Positions 27,168-35,390 of a DNA stretch of 64,000 nt are shown piece after piece. The notes under the pieces were generated by a model, which saw only the letters and a program-made list of their open reading frames with translations, was not told where the DNA came from and did no database searches. Source of the stretch: PHAA01 sp964457945 (GTDB lineage Bacteria > Bacillota > Syntrophomonadia > Syntrophomonadales > Syntrophomonadaceae); assembly GCA_964457945.1 (NCBI GenBank), contig CAYWFX010000011.1, forward strand, positions 11,207 to 75,206. Reading direction: 5' to 3'. Each line of letters begins with the position of its first letter. The stretch's first letter is position 1. The translations under genes were made by a program, and so were the position numbers.

Positions 27168-27365
27168 TTACTTGCAGCATACAAAAGATTTTATCGTCCA
27201 CCGTCGGTAACGGCAGTTATAACATGAAACAGCTTCGTCGGCCACCATTTCGTCTTCATCATCAGGTTTAAAACCGGGGCAATTTAGAGCTATATGAGCA
27301 ACAGCAACCCAATCTTCCTTGCCTCCCTCATATTCACGTTCTTCTTTGTCGCTAATACTCCACAT
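27168..27365 (-). CDS. Small acidic protein with C-terminal cysteine cluster
   Basis: 65 residues. The N-terminal two thirds are acidic (KPDDEDEMVADEA) and the end reads VSCYNCRYRRWTIKSFVCCK, giving CxxC plus CC, a likely zinc or Fe-S site. GGGGAG lies about 10 bases before the ATG. It is 25 bases downstream of the third TiaS-like gene and ends the operon just before a terminator. Its function is unknown. Confidence 0.6.
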   Translation of the reverse strand: MWSISDKEEREYEGGKEDWVAVAHIALNCPGFKPDDEDEMVADEAVSCYNCRYRRWTIKSFVCCK

Positions 27366-27390
27366 TTACTTTTATCTCCCCTTGTCACCA

Positions 27391-28155
27391 TTAAAAATCT
27401 TTTAGTTGGCTCTTGGAATAGGTTTGCCAGCGTGCCTGGCTTGCGGCTTCTTGATCAATTGCTTGAACCAGCAAGACCGATTTGCCATACAACCATACCG
27501 GCTTAATATGATCTCCCAGGATAACCATATCATCGTCCTGTAGGACAATGCCTTCTTCCAGGCACTTAACCATATCAACCTTTACCTGGGAACAAATATC
27601 TCCTGCCTTAATTATGCTATTTTCAGATTTGATTTTTAATTTCCCTTTGAAACGCCCGTCGTTACCGCTGAGGCGTAATCCAGCCCCGGCCAACGCACCA
27701 ATTACCCCCTGGCCAGTTCCACCGTGTTCCGAAAGATGAATGCCCAGCGAATCAGCTAGATCATAGGCCTCCTGCTTGGTTAATACGTAATTTTTGGCCA
27801 TATAACCAAAAGCAATAAGCCATCCCGGTCGGCTTATACGGTCAGTAACAGCGACACACAGTCCAGGATCAGAATCGGGTGTGCTTTCGTGAGCTAAAAA
27901 ATCAGCTGCAAAGTCGATTATGGACTCTAAAAAGGAACTATTAATATCCGCTTCGAAGCACATGGAACTATTGTGAGAGGTATATGGTATGTCAGGGTGT
28001 ATAAGCAATTGGTGACGAGTAATCGGTTCACAGCTACCCCAGCCCTGATCCTCAATAGCCTGTTTAATCAGGCCAGCCAGTTCACCAGTTCCTCTAACCT
28101 CAATACCATCCATTTTCATAGTATCTGTATCATCTATTGAAACAAGAATTTTCAT
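27391..28155 (-). CDS. TiaS-like DDTD protein, copy C
   Basis: About 254 residues from the ATG at 28155 (GGAGG 7 bases upstream). The N-terminus has ILVSIDDTDT, like the DDTDS start of archaeal tRNA-Ile2 agmatinylcytidine synthetase (TiaS). HPDIPYTSHNSSMCF and SDPGLCVAV resemble its following blocks, and HGGTGQGVIGALAG is strongly conserved among the three tandem copies. The TiaS OB-fold and zinc-ribbon C-terminus are missing. Bacteria do not use agmatidine, so another ATP- or metal-linked role is likely. Co-transcription with an ABC metal importer is the main functional hint. Confidence 0.65.
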   Translation of the reverse strand: MKILVSIDDTDTMKMDGIEVRGTGELAGLIKQAIEDQGWGSCEPITRHQLLIHPDIPYTSHNSSMCFEADINSSFLESIIDFAADFLAHESTPDSDPGLCVAVTDRISRPGWLIAFGYMAKNYVLTKQEAYDLADSLGIHLSEHGGTGQGVIGALAGAGLRLSGNDGRFKGKLKIKSENSIIKAGDICSQVKVDMVKCLEEGIVLQDDDMVILGDHIKPVWLYGKSVLLVQAIDQEAASQARWQTYSKSQLKDF

Positions 28156-28212
28156 CAATAAGCCTCCAGTAAATTCTTGACAAGGGAACGGTTCCTTTGT
28201 CATGCTCTCCGA

Positions 28213-28953
28213 TTAGAATACTCGCAGCATATGTGTGGTGCTGGTCTGCCATTTCGGATGTTGAATATCAGTAGGAAAGACCATCAATGTATATTTATTA
28301 TCAAGCAGAACAACCTTTACTTTTTCTCCCATGCGTACATATTCATCATCACCTATATTCTCCATATCCATGTTCTTTACCTGTTCCACATATGTGTTAT
28401 ATATTATTTCACTTACTGTTGCTACATAATTTTCAACTTTGCTAAGTTGGAGTTTCCCTCTAAACTGTCCATCATTTCCAGTGATTCGGAGCCCGGCAGC
28501 TGCAAGCGCACCGATTATACCTTGTCCGCTGCCACTCAATTCAAATAAATAAAACCCCGGTTTTTCGGCAAATGCAAGAGCTTCATTTTTGCTTACGATA
28601 TCTTCTTTAGCTCGATACGCATAATCAAGCAAGTCATCGGTATTTTCCATTAGTTCTGGAATTACAATAGCCAGTCCAGTATTGGAATCAGGAGTCCCAC
28701 TCAATTTTATCAGGTTACAGGCATAATCAATAAATTCTTGCAGGTACTTTGCTTCAATGTCTGCAGAAAAACTGCGAGCAGTATTGTGTTTTTTACATCC
28801 GGTATCAGGATGGGAGTAAAGCCTATGACGGCTAGGAATTGCACATTTACCCCAGCCATTATCTTCTATGGCCTGAGTCAATAATGATGCGGTTACACCT
28901 GCTTTACCTCCGTCCAGCTGGCGGGAATCATCAATAGCAACAAATATTTTCAT
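28213..28953 (-). CDS. TiaS-like DDTD protein, copy B (diverged)
   Basis: 246 residues, paralogue of its two neighbours. It starts KIFVAIDDSRQLD, so the DDTD motif is degraded to DDSR, and it has HPDTGCKKHNTARSF in place of HPDIPYTSHNSSMCF. The ELSGSGQGIIGALAAAGLRITGNDGQFRG block is kept. Loss of the acidic motif suggests it is non-catalytic and may pair with copies A or C. Gap to copy C is 57 bases, to copy A 21 bases. Confidence 0.65.
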   Translation of the reverse strand: MKIFVAIDDSRQLDGGKAGVTASLLTQAIEDNGWGKCAIPSRHRLYSHPDTGCKKHNTARSFSADIEAKYLQEFIDYACNLIKLSGTPDSNTGLAIVIPELMENTDDLLDYAYRAKEDIVSKNEALAFAEKPGFYLFELSGSGQGIIGALAAAGLRITGNDGQFRGKLQLSKVENYVATVSEIIYNTYVEQVKNMDMENIGDDEYVRMGEKVKVVLLDNKYTLMVFPTDIQHPKWQTSTTHMLRVF

Positions 28954-28974
28954 TATACGGCACCTCCGTTTTAC

Positions 28975-29703
28975 TCAATAATTTTTCAGGTGTTGATTAT
29001 TGCAGGTATGCCACCCATCGTTTTCTCGGTAAACCAGAAGCTTTCTTTTACCATCCAGTAGAACTGTTTTTATTTTATCCCCAATTATAAGTATTTCATC
29101 GTTAGCCAGTACATGCCCGTCTATCGATTGCACTTCTTCTATTTCAGTGGTCGCTATAATTTCACCTATGCTCATGCTTTCTCCAGTATCTTTCAGCTTG
29201 GTTCTGCCCTGAAATCTGCCATCATTCCCAGTCATCCGGAGTGCAATTCCGGCCAGCGCTCCGATAATTCCTTGTCCGGTACCGCCATGTTCAGAAAGAT
29301 GAACGTCACAATCTTCGGCTGTCTTATAGGCTTCTTCCTTATTTAGTATTTCCACTTTGGCCTTAAAGCCAAAGCTCATCAAATGGTCGATATGCTTTAT
29401 ACGGTCATTTACTGCCACACATAGTCCGGGGTCTGAACCCGGAGCACTAGTTTCTTTTAAAAACTCAGCAGCACAATCAATGAATTCGTCGAGCTTATCT
29501 TCCCTCATATCTACAGTAAAACACATAGAACTGTTATGGGAAGTGTACGGTATATCCGGATGCAGCAATAACTGGTGCCGGGTTACTGGTTCAGGTTCCC
29601 CCCAGCCCTTATCTTTTATAATTCTTCGCAGCTCATTAGCCGATTGACCGGTTGCACCAACTTCCAGGCTGTCAGTGTCATCTATAGCGATATATATTTT
29701 CAC
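28975..29703 (-). CDS. TiaS-like DDTD protein, copy A
   Basis: 242 residues with intact IAIDDTDSLEVGATGQSANEL, HPDIPYTSHNSSMCF, GSDPGLCVAV and EHGGTGQGIIGALAGIALRMTGNDGRFQG motifs. It is closest to copy C. It lies 42 bases after the binding protein of ABC system 3 and so is driven by riboswitch copy 2. The conserved Asp cluster suggests nucleotide/Mg binding as in TiaS. Confidence 0.68.
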   Translation of the reverse strand: MKIYIAIDDTDSLEVGATGQSANELRRIIKDKGWGEPEPVTRHQLLLHPDIPYTSHNSSMCFTVDMREDKLDEFIDCAAEFLKETSAPGSDPGLCVAVNDRIKHIDHLMSFGFKAKVEILNKEEAYKTAEDCDVHLSEHGGTGQGIIGALAGIALRMTGNDGRFQGRTKLKDTGESMSIGEIIATTEIEEVQSIDGHVLANDEILIIGDKIKTVLLDGKRKLLVYRENDGWHTCNNQHLKNY

Positions 29704-29745
29704 AAAACGCCCTCCCAGATTAATAATGGAATCTGTCTTATCATG

Positions 29746-30843
29746 CTATTGTCTGGCTACTCGCATACCTTCACCGAATAGTATTTTATTTACTACCTCA
29801 TCTGTTAATTGCAGGCCGAAAAATTCCTGGTAGAAATATTTAGTTTCTGCCACCATATCCAGGTCAGCAAACTTATCTGGATATATAATCTTAGCGGTCC
29901 ATAAAACAGCTAGCGGAGTCTCCGGTGACGAGGGATGACCCCACCTGGATATACCATTGGGCAATTGTAATACCTGTTTATTTTTGACTGCTTTCAGGGG
30001 TGACCATTGTTTATTGGTATTGATATAATTAACTACTGCTCCTTCATTAACCAGGATCACATCCGGATTCCATAATAGAATCTGCTCCAGACTGGCAAAA
30101 TACTTACCTTCCAAGGCCTTCAGGTTTTCATTGGCCGAAACATTGAAAGCCCCGGCAGCCTGCATCCAATCGCCCGAAAGACTACCTTTGATATCAGTAC
30201 GAATAGCTTCATTAATAGAGTGATATACCTTTACCCTTTCCTCCGTAGGAATAGCCGATACCCTCTCCTGAACGCGCTCGATACATTTTTGATAATAAGC
30301 ATTGTATTGGCCTGCTTTATCAGCCGCTCCTACTACTTTGCCAATCATCTCGATAGCATATTGTTGACCCTTCATGCTATTAAAATCTACTACCAGAAAG
30401 GGAATCTTGCTCTTGTTTAGTTTTTCTGTTTCCGCTTCACTGTTAGAGGTATCGCTCTTTACAAAAACAACATCTGGCCTGGTTTTAACCAATTCTTCAA
30501 TGTTAATCACCGCGCTTCCCTTAGGTACTGGCAGTTCTTTAATAGCGGGATACATGTCGGTAAGGATAAGATCTCTTTGTAATCCACCCACCACGGCAAC
30601 TATTTTGTCCCCTTTACCAAACATCGCTAGTGCATAACCAGATTCTGGGCATAGGCAAGCGATTCGGTTTATTGGGGTAGGTATTATTACCTGCCGTCCA
30701 ACGCAATCAGTAATTGTGATGGTATCAGCACCGGTCTGGGGTGCATTGGCTTGCTGCTTGTTGCATCCTGCCGATAATAATAGGCTGAGTATCAGACTTA
30801 TGACAATAAAGCTACGCACTATAGCACTCCGCTGCAATTTCAT
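29746..30843 (-). CDS. ABC transporter substrate-binding lipoprotein (system 3, copy a)
   Basis: 365 residues. The lipoprotein signal ends LSAGC (about 23-27). The BtuF-type mature part includes ITDCVGRQVIIP, IACLCPESGYALAMFG, LVKTRPDVVFVKSD, LEQILLWNPDVILVNEG and GISRWGHPSSPETPLAV. Cysteines in DCVGR and CLCPES are unusual for this fold. It is nearly identical along its whole length to the protein at 33193-34290. Its ATG overlaps the ATPase stop (TAATG). It belongs to the riboswitch copy 2 operon. Confidence 0.9.
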   Translation of the reverse strand: MKLQRSAIVRSFIVISLILSLLLSAGCNKQQANAPQTGADTITITDCVGRQVIIPTPINRIACLCPESGYALAMFGKGDKIVAVVGGLQRDLILTDMYPAIKELPVPKGSAVINIEELVKTRPDVVFVKSDTSNSEAETEKLNKSKIPFLVVDFNSMKGQQYAIEMIGKVVGAADKAGQYNAYYQKCIERVQERVSAIPTEERVKVYHSINEAIRTDIKGSLSGDWMQAAGAFNVSANENLKALEGKYFASLEQILLWNPDVILVNEGAVVNYINTNKQWSPLKAVKNKQVLQLPNGISRWGHPSSPETPLAVLWTAKIIYPDKFADLDMVAETKYFYQEFFGLQLTDEVVNKILFGEGMRVARQ

Positions 30844-31673
30844 TATGTATCTTCCCTTCTCCCCGAGTTATTCGTGCTAATAGGTATAACCTGCCTCAGT
30901 TCATGATCAATATCGATAGGATATGATACCACCCGGGCATTAATGTTATATATCAATTTCAGGTTTTCTTCTGACAGAACCTCGGTCGGACTTCCTGCCC
31001 TCAGGAATCTATTATCATTCATTAAGGTTACTCGAGTTGGAATGTCATTGTTTTCAAAATAAAAAGCATGATTAGGGAAATGGGTAGCCATTAAAATGGA
31101 CAGACCTGTTTCTTTGACTAGATCAACAATGGTTTCCATAATCACCAGCTCATGCTTGAAATCCAGATGGGCAGTAGGTTCATCCATTACAATCAGTGGG
31201 GTCTTCTGGGCCAGTGCTCTGGCTATCATAACCAGTTGCCCTTCCCCGCCGCTTAGTTGGGTGTAACGCCGATCGAGAAGATGGAGAATGCCTACCAGGG
31301 CTAAGGCCTCCTCGACAATAGCCATATCCTCTTCGGAAGGAGAGCCAAATAATCCTATATAAGAAGCCCTCCCCATCAGTACAATATCCCTGACCGTATA
31401 GGGAAAAGTCTTTTCATGGCTCTGGGGTACATACGCTACCTGGCGGGCCATACTTTCGGGCTTAATCCCGTTAATATTAGCCCCATTAATCTGTATATCA
31501 CCATTCCGGGGCCTCAACAGCCCCAGAACGCAGTCCAGCAAAGTGGTTTTGCCACAGCCGTTAGGACCCAACAGGAAAAATATTTCTCCTTTATTAACCT
31601 GAAAAGATATATCCTTTAACACATCACGCTGATCATAGCCGAAATTGATATTCTGTACTTCAAGTAAAGGCAT
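30843..31673 (-). CDS. ABC transporter ATPase, FecE/BtuD type (system 3)
   Basis: 276 residues with GPNGCGKTT, LSGGEGQL, LIVMDEPTAHLD and ATHFPNHA motifs. A ribosome site (GGGTGG) precedes the ATG, which follows the permease stop by 3 bases. A 46-base stretch of this gene (around 31136-31185) recurs as a relic at 47571-47616, which marks an old copy of this cassette. Confidence 0.9.
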   Translation of the reverse strand: MPLLEVQNINFGYDQRDVLKDISFQVNKGEIFFLLGPNGCGKTTLLDCVLGLLRPRNGDIQINGANINGIKPESMARQVAYVPQSHEKTFPYTVRDIVLMGRASYIGLFGSPSEEDMAIVEEALALVGILHLLDRRYTQLSGGEGQLVMIARALAQKTPLIVMDEPTAHLDFKHELVIMETIVDLVKETGLSILMATHFPNHAFYFENNDIPTRVTLMNDNRFLRAGSPTEVLSEENLKLIYNINARVVSYPIDIDHELRQVIPISTNNSGRREDT

Positions 31674-31676
31674 AGC

Positions 31677-32690
31677 TTACCACCCGCCCCCCTTGGTACT
31701 CTTTAATAGATAAACAAAGAATGGGCCGCCTACCAGAGCAGTTAAAATGCCCAGTGGTATTTCGGAACCAGTTATTATTCTGCCCAAATTATCAACCAAA
31801 ATTAGAAAACAGGCTCCCAGAGAAAGACTGGTTGGAATCAATACTCGGTTATCGTTACCGACCAGCATACGTCCAATATGTGGAATAACCAGGCCCACCC
31901 AGCCAATAATACCACTTACACATACCGCCCCTGCTGTAGCCAGGGTGGCACAAACGATTACGATCCCCTTGTTCATTTTGGTATTAATGCCAAGCGTATG
32001 GGCTTCCTTATCTCCCATGGAGAGAACATTTATCCGCCATCTAACGGCTACCAGACCAACAATTCCCACGAGCATAGGAAGGCCAGCGATTAAAATATCC
32101 TGATAACGGGCCGAGGCCAGGCTACCCATCAGCCAAAAAACTATACTGGGCAGTTCATTGGTAGGGTCAGCTACATACTTGGTGAACGATATTAAGGCTG
32201 AGAACACTGATGAAACTATGGTTCCGCCTAGTACCAGCATGATGACCGGAGTGGTGTTATAGACCCTGCCAATTAAAAAACTGAGTAGTACCGCTAGTCC
32301 TCCGAAAAGAAATGCGGAAATGTATATGGGAACTGTGGCGTGAAAAAGTATGATAGCCAAAGCAGCTCCAAAACCAGCCCCCGATGTGACCCCCAGGATT
32401 CCCGAACTTACCAGGGGATTCCGAAACAATCCTTGAAAAGCTGCCCCACTTACTGCCAGAGAACCTCCTACCAGTGCTCCCAGGATAGCCCTGGGCATAC
32501 GAATATCCCACACGAGCGTCTGGTAAATATCGGGTAGATTACAGGTGCTGAAGGTGAACTTACACCACAATATTTGAGCTACTACCGGTATTGATACCGG
32601 GTACCTCCCAATAAATAGGGTGATAAACATAAAAACCAAGGGTCCGAGGACCAACGAGGCATATAATAATTTTTTCTTCGTTTCGTTCAC
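31677..32690 (-). CDS. ABC transporter permease, FecCD/BtuC type (system 3)
   Basis: 337 residues with IRMPRAILGALVGGSLAVSGAAFQG, GVTSGAGFGAALA and VSGIIGWVGLVIPHIGRMLVG motifs and about ten membrane segments. The start is GTG with AGGA directly ahead, an unusually tight spacing. It is the first intact gene after riboswitch copy 2, with a decayed gene end (32717-32815) between them. Confidence 0.9.
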   Translation of the reverse strand: MNETKKKLLYASLVLGPLVFMFITLFIGRYPVSIPVVAQILWCKFTFSTCNLPDIYQTLVWDIRMPRAILGALVGGSLAVSGAAFQGLFRNPLVSSGILGVTSGAGFGAALAIILFHATVPIYISAFLFGGLAVLLSFLIGRVYNTTPVIMLVLGGTIVSSVFSALISFTKYVADPTNELPSIVFWLMGSLASARYQDILIAGLPMLVGIVGLVAVRWRINVLSMGDKEAHTLGINTKMNKGIVIVCATLATAGAVCVSGIIGWVGLVIPHIGRMLVGNDNRVLIPTSLSLGACFLILVDNLGRIITGSEIPLGILTALVGGPFFVYLLKSTKGGGW

Positions 32691-32716
32691 TCCTAATTAG
32701 ACACTGACTTTGCCAT

Positions 32717-32815
32717 GTTTTCTATTTCCTATTTCTCTTTCTAGAATAAATATACCCCATACCTGCTAAACAATACTAAGCCAGCAACCAGTGCATAAGT
32801 TCGGTTAGCACTCGG
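32717..32815 (-). pseudogene. Relic of the C-terminal anchor of a surface protein
   Basis: Read on the minus strand it gives NRTYALVAGLVLF and then, after a one-base frame slip, LAGMGYIYSRKRNRK followed by a stop. This matches the end of the intact protein at 47628-48446 (NRGYALAIG..., GVGYSYSRKRNKK). Preceding KSP also matches, implying an internal deletion. It lies between riboswitch copy 2 and the permease gene, so a surface-protein gene once stood first in this operon. Confidence 0.75.
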
Positions 32816-32837
32816 ACTTTTTAGTACCACATCGCCA

Positions 32838-33066
32838 GAAAACCAAAAAACCACTGCGGAAAGTAATGCGTAAACAAGCAACTACATCAATAGCTACCTG
32901 CAGGCGAGCGAGCCAATAAAAAAAGGTGAGCCACGAAAAGCAGACTCACCCCGATATTGGATCGAATTTGGCTTCTCCTTTCCACAATGGGAGGCATATC
33001 CGTTTCCAGATACACCTATCGGCATGTGAACCTTTGTTTTACTTTAGGTTTTCATGCTCGGAGTTT
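32838..33066 (-). ncRNA. Moco-family riboswitch copy 2
   Basis: The minus-strand core has GCTCCGAGC, AACCTAAAG, TGCCGATAGG, CTGGAAACGG, GCCTCCCATTGTGGAAAGGAG and AAATTCGA. It is followed by a perfect terminator (GGTGAG / CTCACC, T7; 32918-32950) and the conserved middle hairpin (GTAGCTA / TAGTTGC; 32879-32902). The third hairpin of the other copies is degraded here. It drives ABC system 3 and the TiaS-like genes. Confidence 0.8.
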
Positions 33067-33087
33067 ATTTAGTTTTATAATTTTTAT

Positions 33088-33113
33088 TTCGACATATAAA
33101 TGATAATTCCTGC
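33088..33113 (-). promoter_or_regulatory. Shared promoter/operator element upstream of riboswitch copy 2
   Basis: GCAGGAATT, 11 bases, GTCGAAATA on the minus strand, the same spacing as at copies 1, 4 and 5. It lies about 30 bases upstream of the aptamer and fits a sigma-H-like promoter or a Spo0A-type box (TGTCGAA). Confidence 0.6.
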
Positions 33114-33192
33114 ACCATCACATATTTTCCCCAATATCCATAACATGTAATTAATGGAGCATTTGGCCACGCCGCATAGGATATAGCGGGCG

Positions 33193-34290
33193 CTATTTCC
33201 TGGCGGTTCGCATACCTTCACCGAAAAGGATATTATTCACTACTTCATCTGATAATTGCAGGCCAAAGAATTCTTTATAGAAATACTTGGTTTCTGCCAC
33301 CAAATCCAGATCGGCAAACTTTTCCGGATAAATAGTTTTTGCAGTCCATAGAACCGCCATGGGTGTCTCCGGTGATGAAGGATGACCCCACCGCGATATA
33401 CCATTAGGCAGTTGTAATACCCGGTTATTTTTAACCGCCTTAAGGGGTGACCATTGTTTATTGGTTAAGATATAATTCACCACGGCTCCTTCATTAACCA
33501 AAATTACATCCGGATTCCATAATAAAATCTGCTCCAGACTGGCAAAGTACTTGCCCTCCAGGGCCTTCAGGTTTTCATTGGCTGAAACATTGAAAGCCCC
33601 GGCAGCCTCCATCCAATCACCCGAAAGGCTGCCTTTGATATCAGTCCGGATAGCTTCATTAAGAGAATGATATACCTTTACCCTTTCCTCTTTAGGAATA
33701 CCAGCTACCCGCTCCTGAACGCGGTTTATGCATTTCTGATAATAAGCATTGTATTGTCCTGCTTTATCAGTTGCTCCTACAACTTTGCCAATCATCTCAA
33801 TAGCATCCTGCTGCCCCTTCATGCTATTAAACTCTACTACCAGAAAGGGGATCTTGCTCTTGTTTAGTTTTTCTGTTTCCGCTTCACTGCTAGAGGTATC
33901 GCTCTTGACAAAAACCACATCCGGCCTGGTTTTAACCAATTCCTCAATGTTAATTACTGCACTTCCCTTAGGCACTGGCAGTTCTTTTATCGCGGGATAC
34001 ATATCGGTAAGGATAAGGTCTCTTTGTAATCCACCCACCACGGCTACGATTTTATCACCTTTACCAAACATGGCCAGCGCATAACCCGATTCCGGGCATA
34101 GGCAAGCGATTCGGTTTATTTGAGCGGGAATGTTTACCTGCCGTCCTACGCAATCGGTAATCATTATGGTGTCAGCACCCGCTTGGGGTTCCTTGGCTTG
34201 CTGCTTGCTGCAGCCTCCCGATAATATTAGGCTGAGTATCAGGCTTAGGACAATAAAGCTGCGAACCATAGCACTCCACCGTAATTTCAT
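33193..34290 (-). CDS. ABC transporter substrate-binding lipoprotein (system 3, copy b)
   Basis: 365 residues from the ATG at 34290 (AGAAGGGAAG upstream). It has the same length as copy a (29746-30843) and differs from it at scattered positions only (for example LSGGC instead of LSAGC at the lipobox). It is the last gene of the surface-protein operon and has no permease of its own; it presumably docks on the system 3 permease encoded just downstream. Ending a surface-protein operon with a solute receptor is the key link between the wall proteins and uptake. Confidence 0.9.
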   Translation of the reverse strand: MKLRWSAMVRSFIVLSLILSLILSGGCSKQQAKEPQAGADTIMITDCVGRQVNIPAQINRIACLCPESGYALAMFGKGDKIVAVVGGLQRDLILTDMYPAIKELPVPKGSAVINIEELVKTRPDVVFVKSDTSSSEAETEKLNKSKIPFLVVEFNSMKGQQDAIEMIGKVVGATDKAGQYNAYYQKCINRVQERVAGIPKEERVKVYHSLNEAIRTDIKGSLSGDWMEAAGAFNVSANENLKALEGKYFASLEQILLWNPDVILVNEGAVVNYILTNKQWSPLKAVKNNRVLQLPNGISRWGHPSSPETPMAVLWTAKTIYPEKFADLDLVAETKYFYKEFFGLQLSDEVVNNILFGEGMRTARK

Positions 34291-34354
34291 GTATATCTTC
34301 CCTTCTCCTGAAAAAATCAACTGTAACAGCAGAACTTTCTCTGGGTCTGATTTT

Positions 34355-35254
34355 CTATTTTCTTCTTTTAGAATAATATAATCCAGAACCAGCCACTAGA
34401 ATTACTCCAGCTACGGCTGCCAAGATTAAATTAGAACCCGGATTGCTTTTCTCCGGTGCCGAGGCAGGCAATTTGGAGTTGGCCTGGACTTGCTTGTCTT
34501 CTGTTGCCTTATCTGTTTTTTGATCCTCTGGGACCTTTACTGTTGTCGCTGGCGTCTTGATCTCTGCCGATGGAGTTTTTGCTGTTTGCGCGGCTACCTT
34601 TTCCTCTGGGTTCTGTGAGCTTTGCTCTACCGATTGCGCCGTTTGGGCTAACACTGGGACTGAATCACTGCTGGGCGTGGCCAGATTTTCTAGCGGGGGT
34701 GAGGCCGTTGGCTTAATTTCAGTCTGTTTCTTTTCAGAATCAACCCGTGCAGATTCCACGGTTTGGGGAGCAACACCTGCGGTGATAAAACTGACCATAA
34801 CCTCGTGCCCCAGGCTGCTGCCGTTCTTCGCCTGTAATTTTGGCGATACTTTTACCACATAGCCAGTTCCTGGCTGGAGTTTCTGCACAGGCCGTACAGA
34901 AATATCCCTTCTTTTTTCAAATCCTTCAGTAGTCTGGTCATCCGCCATAATAACCTCAATAGGTATCTGTTTGCCATCTGAGGCTATAAGTGAAAAACAA
35001 GTTTTATTGGCTTCCCTTATTCCCAAAAAAATTACATTCTTATTGAACGTAAGCTTAATGTCTCCCGTCACAGTAACGTTCTTCTGTCCATCTGCCGGGA
35101 AAGATGAATCCAGTCCCAGCGCTATATCTTTTCCCCCGCCGCTGCCATCGCCTTGACCTGCCGCTAACAATGGCAAAGCTGCCAACATACAACTTAACAT
35201 AACAACAATTATAATTGACAACAGACGCGGATTTTTCCAGTTTTCTTTACTCAA
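34355..35254 (-). CDS. Membrane-anchored surface protein with one Cys-Ig-like module
   Basis: 299 residues, TTG start with AGGAGG upstream. Signal peptide about 1-32. One SbsA/Big_5-like module (about 47-160) follows: GDIKLTFNKNV, TCFSLIASDG (Cys86), IPIEVIMADDQ, EKRRDI, YVVKVSPKLQAKNG. Then comes a Pro/Lys/Glu-rich linker of about 110 residues and a C-terminal membrane helix with a basic tail (LILAAVAGVILVAGSGLYYSKRRK). The layout places the module outside the membrane on a flexible stalk. It is a close paralogue of 47628-48446. A ligand-binding role for the Cys is inferred. Confidence 0.8.
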   Translation of the reverse strand: MSKENWKNPRLLSIIIVVMLSCMLAALPLLAAGQGDGSGGGKDIALGLDSSFPADGQKNVTVTGDIKLTFNKNVIFLGIREANKTCFSLIASDGKQIPIEVIMADDQTTEGFEKRRDISVRPVQKLQPGTGYVVKVSPKLQAKNGSSLGHEVMVSFITAGVAPQTVESARVDSEKKQTEIKPTASPPLENLATPSSDSVPVLAQTAQSVEQSSQNPEEKVAAQTAKTPSAEIKTPATTVKVPEDQKTDKATEDKQVQANSKLPASAPEKSNPGSNLILAAVAGVILVAGSGLYYSKRRK

Positions 35255-35348
35255 ATTAACAGCCTCCTAGAGTTTATTACTGTTTTGGCCCACAGCTATG
35301 ATTCTTAGCTAGAAATACCCTTAGTGTCTGAACTTAAAATTTAAAATT

Positions 35349-35384
35349 AGAGCGTGACAGTGAAACCGTTCTCTGTCACGCTCT
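35349..35384 (-). terminator. Hairpin between the SLH gene and the anchored module gene
   Basis: Perfect 12-bp inverted repeat (AGAGCGTGACAG / CTGTCACGCTCT) six bases past the SLH-gene stop, followed on the minus strand by AT-rich sequence with TTTT runs. It is likely a partial terminator lowering expression of the next two genes. Confidence 0.7.
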
Positions 35385-35390
35385 ACAAGA

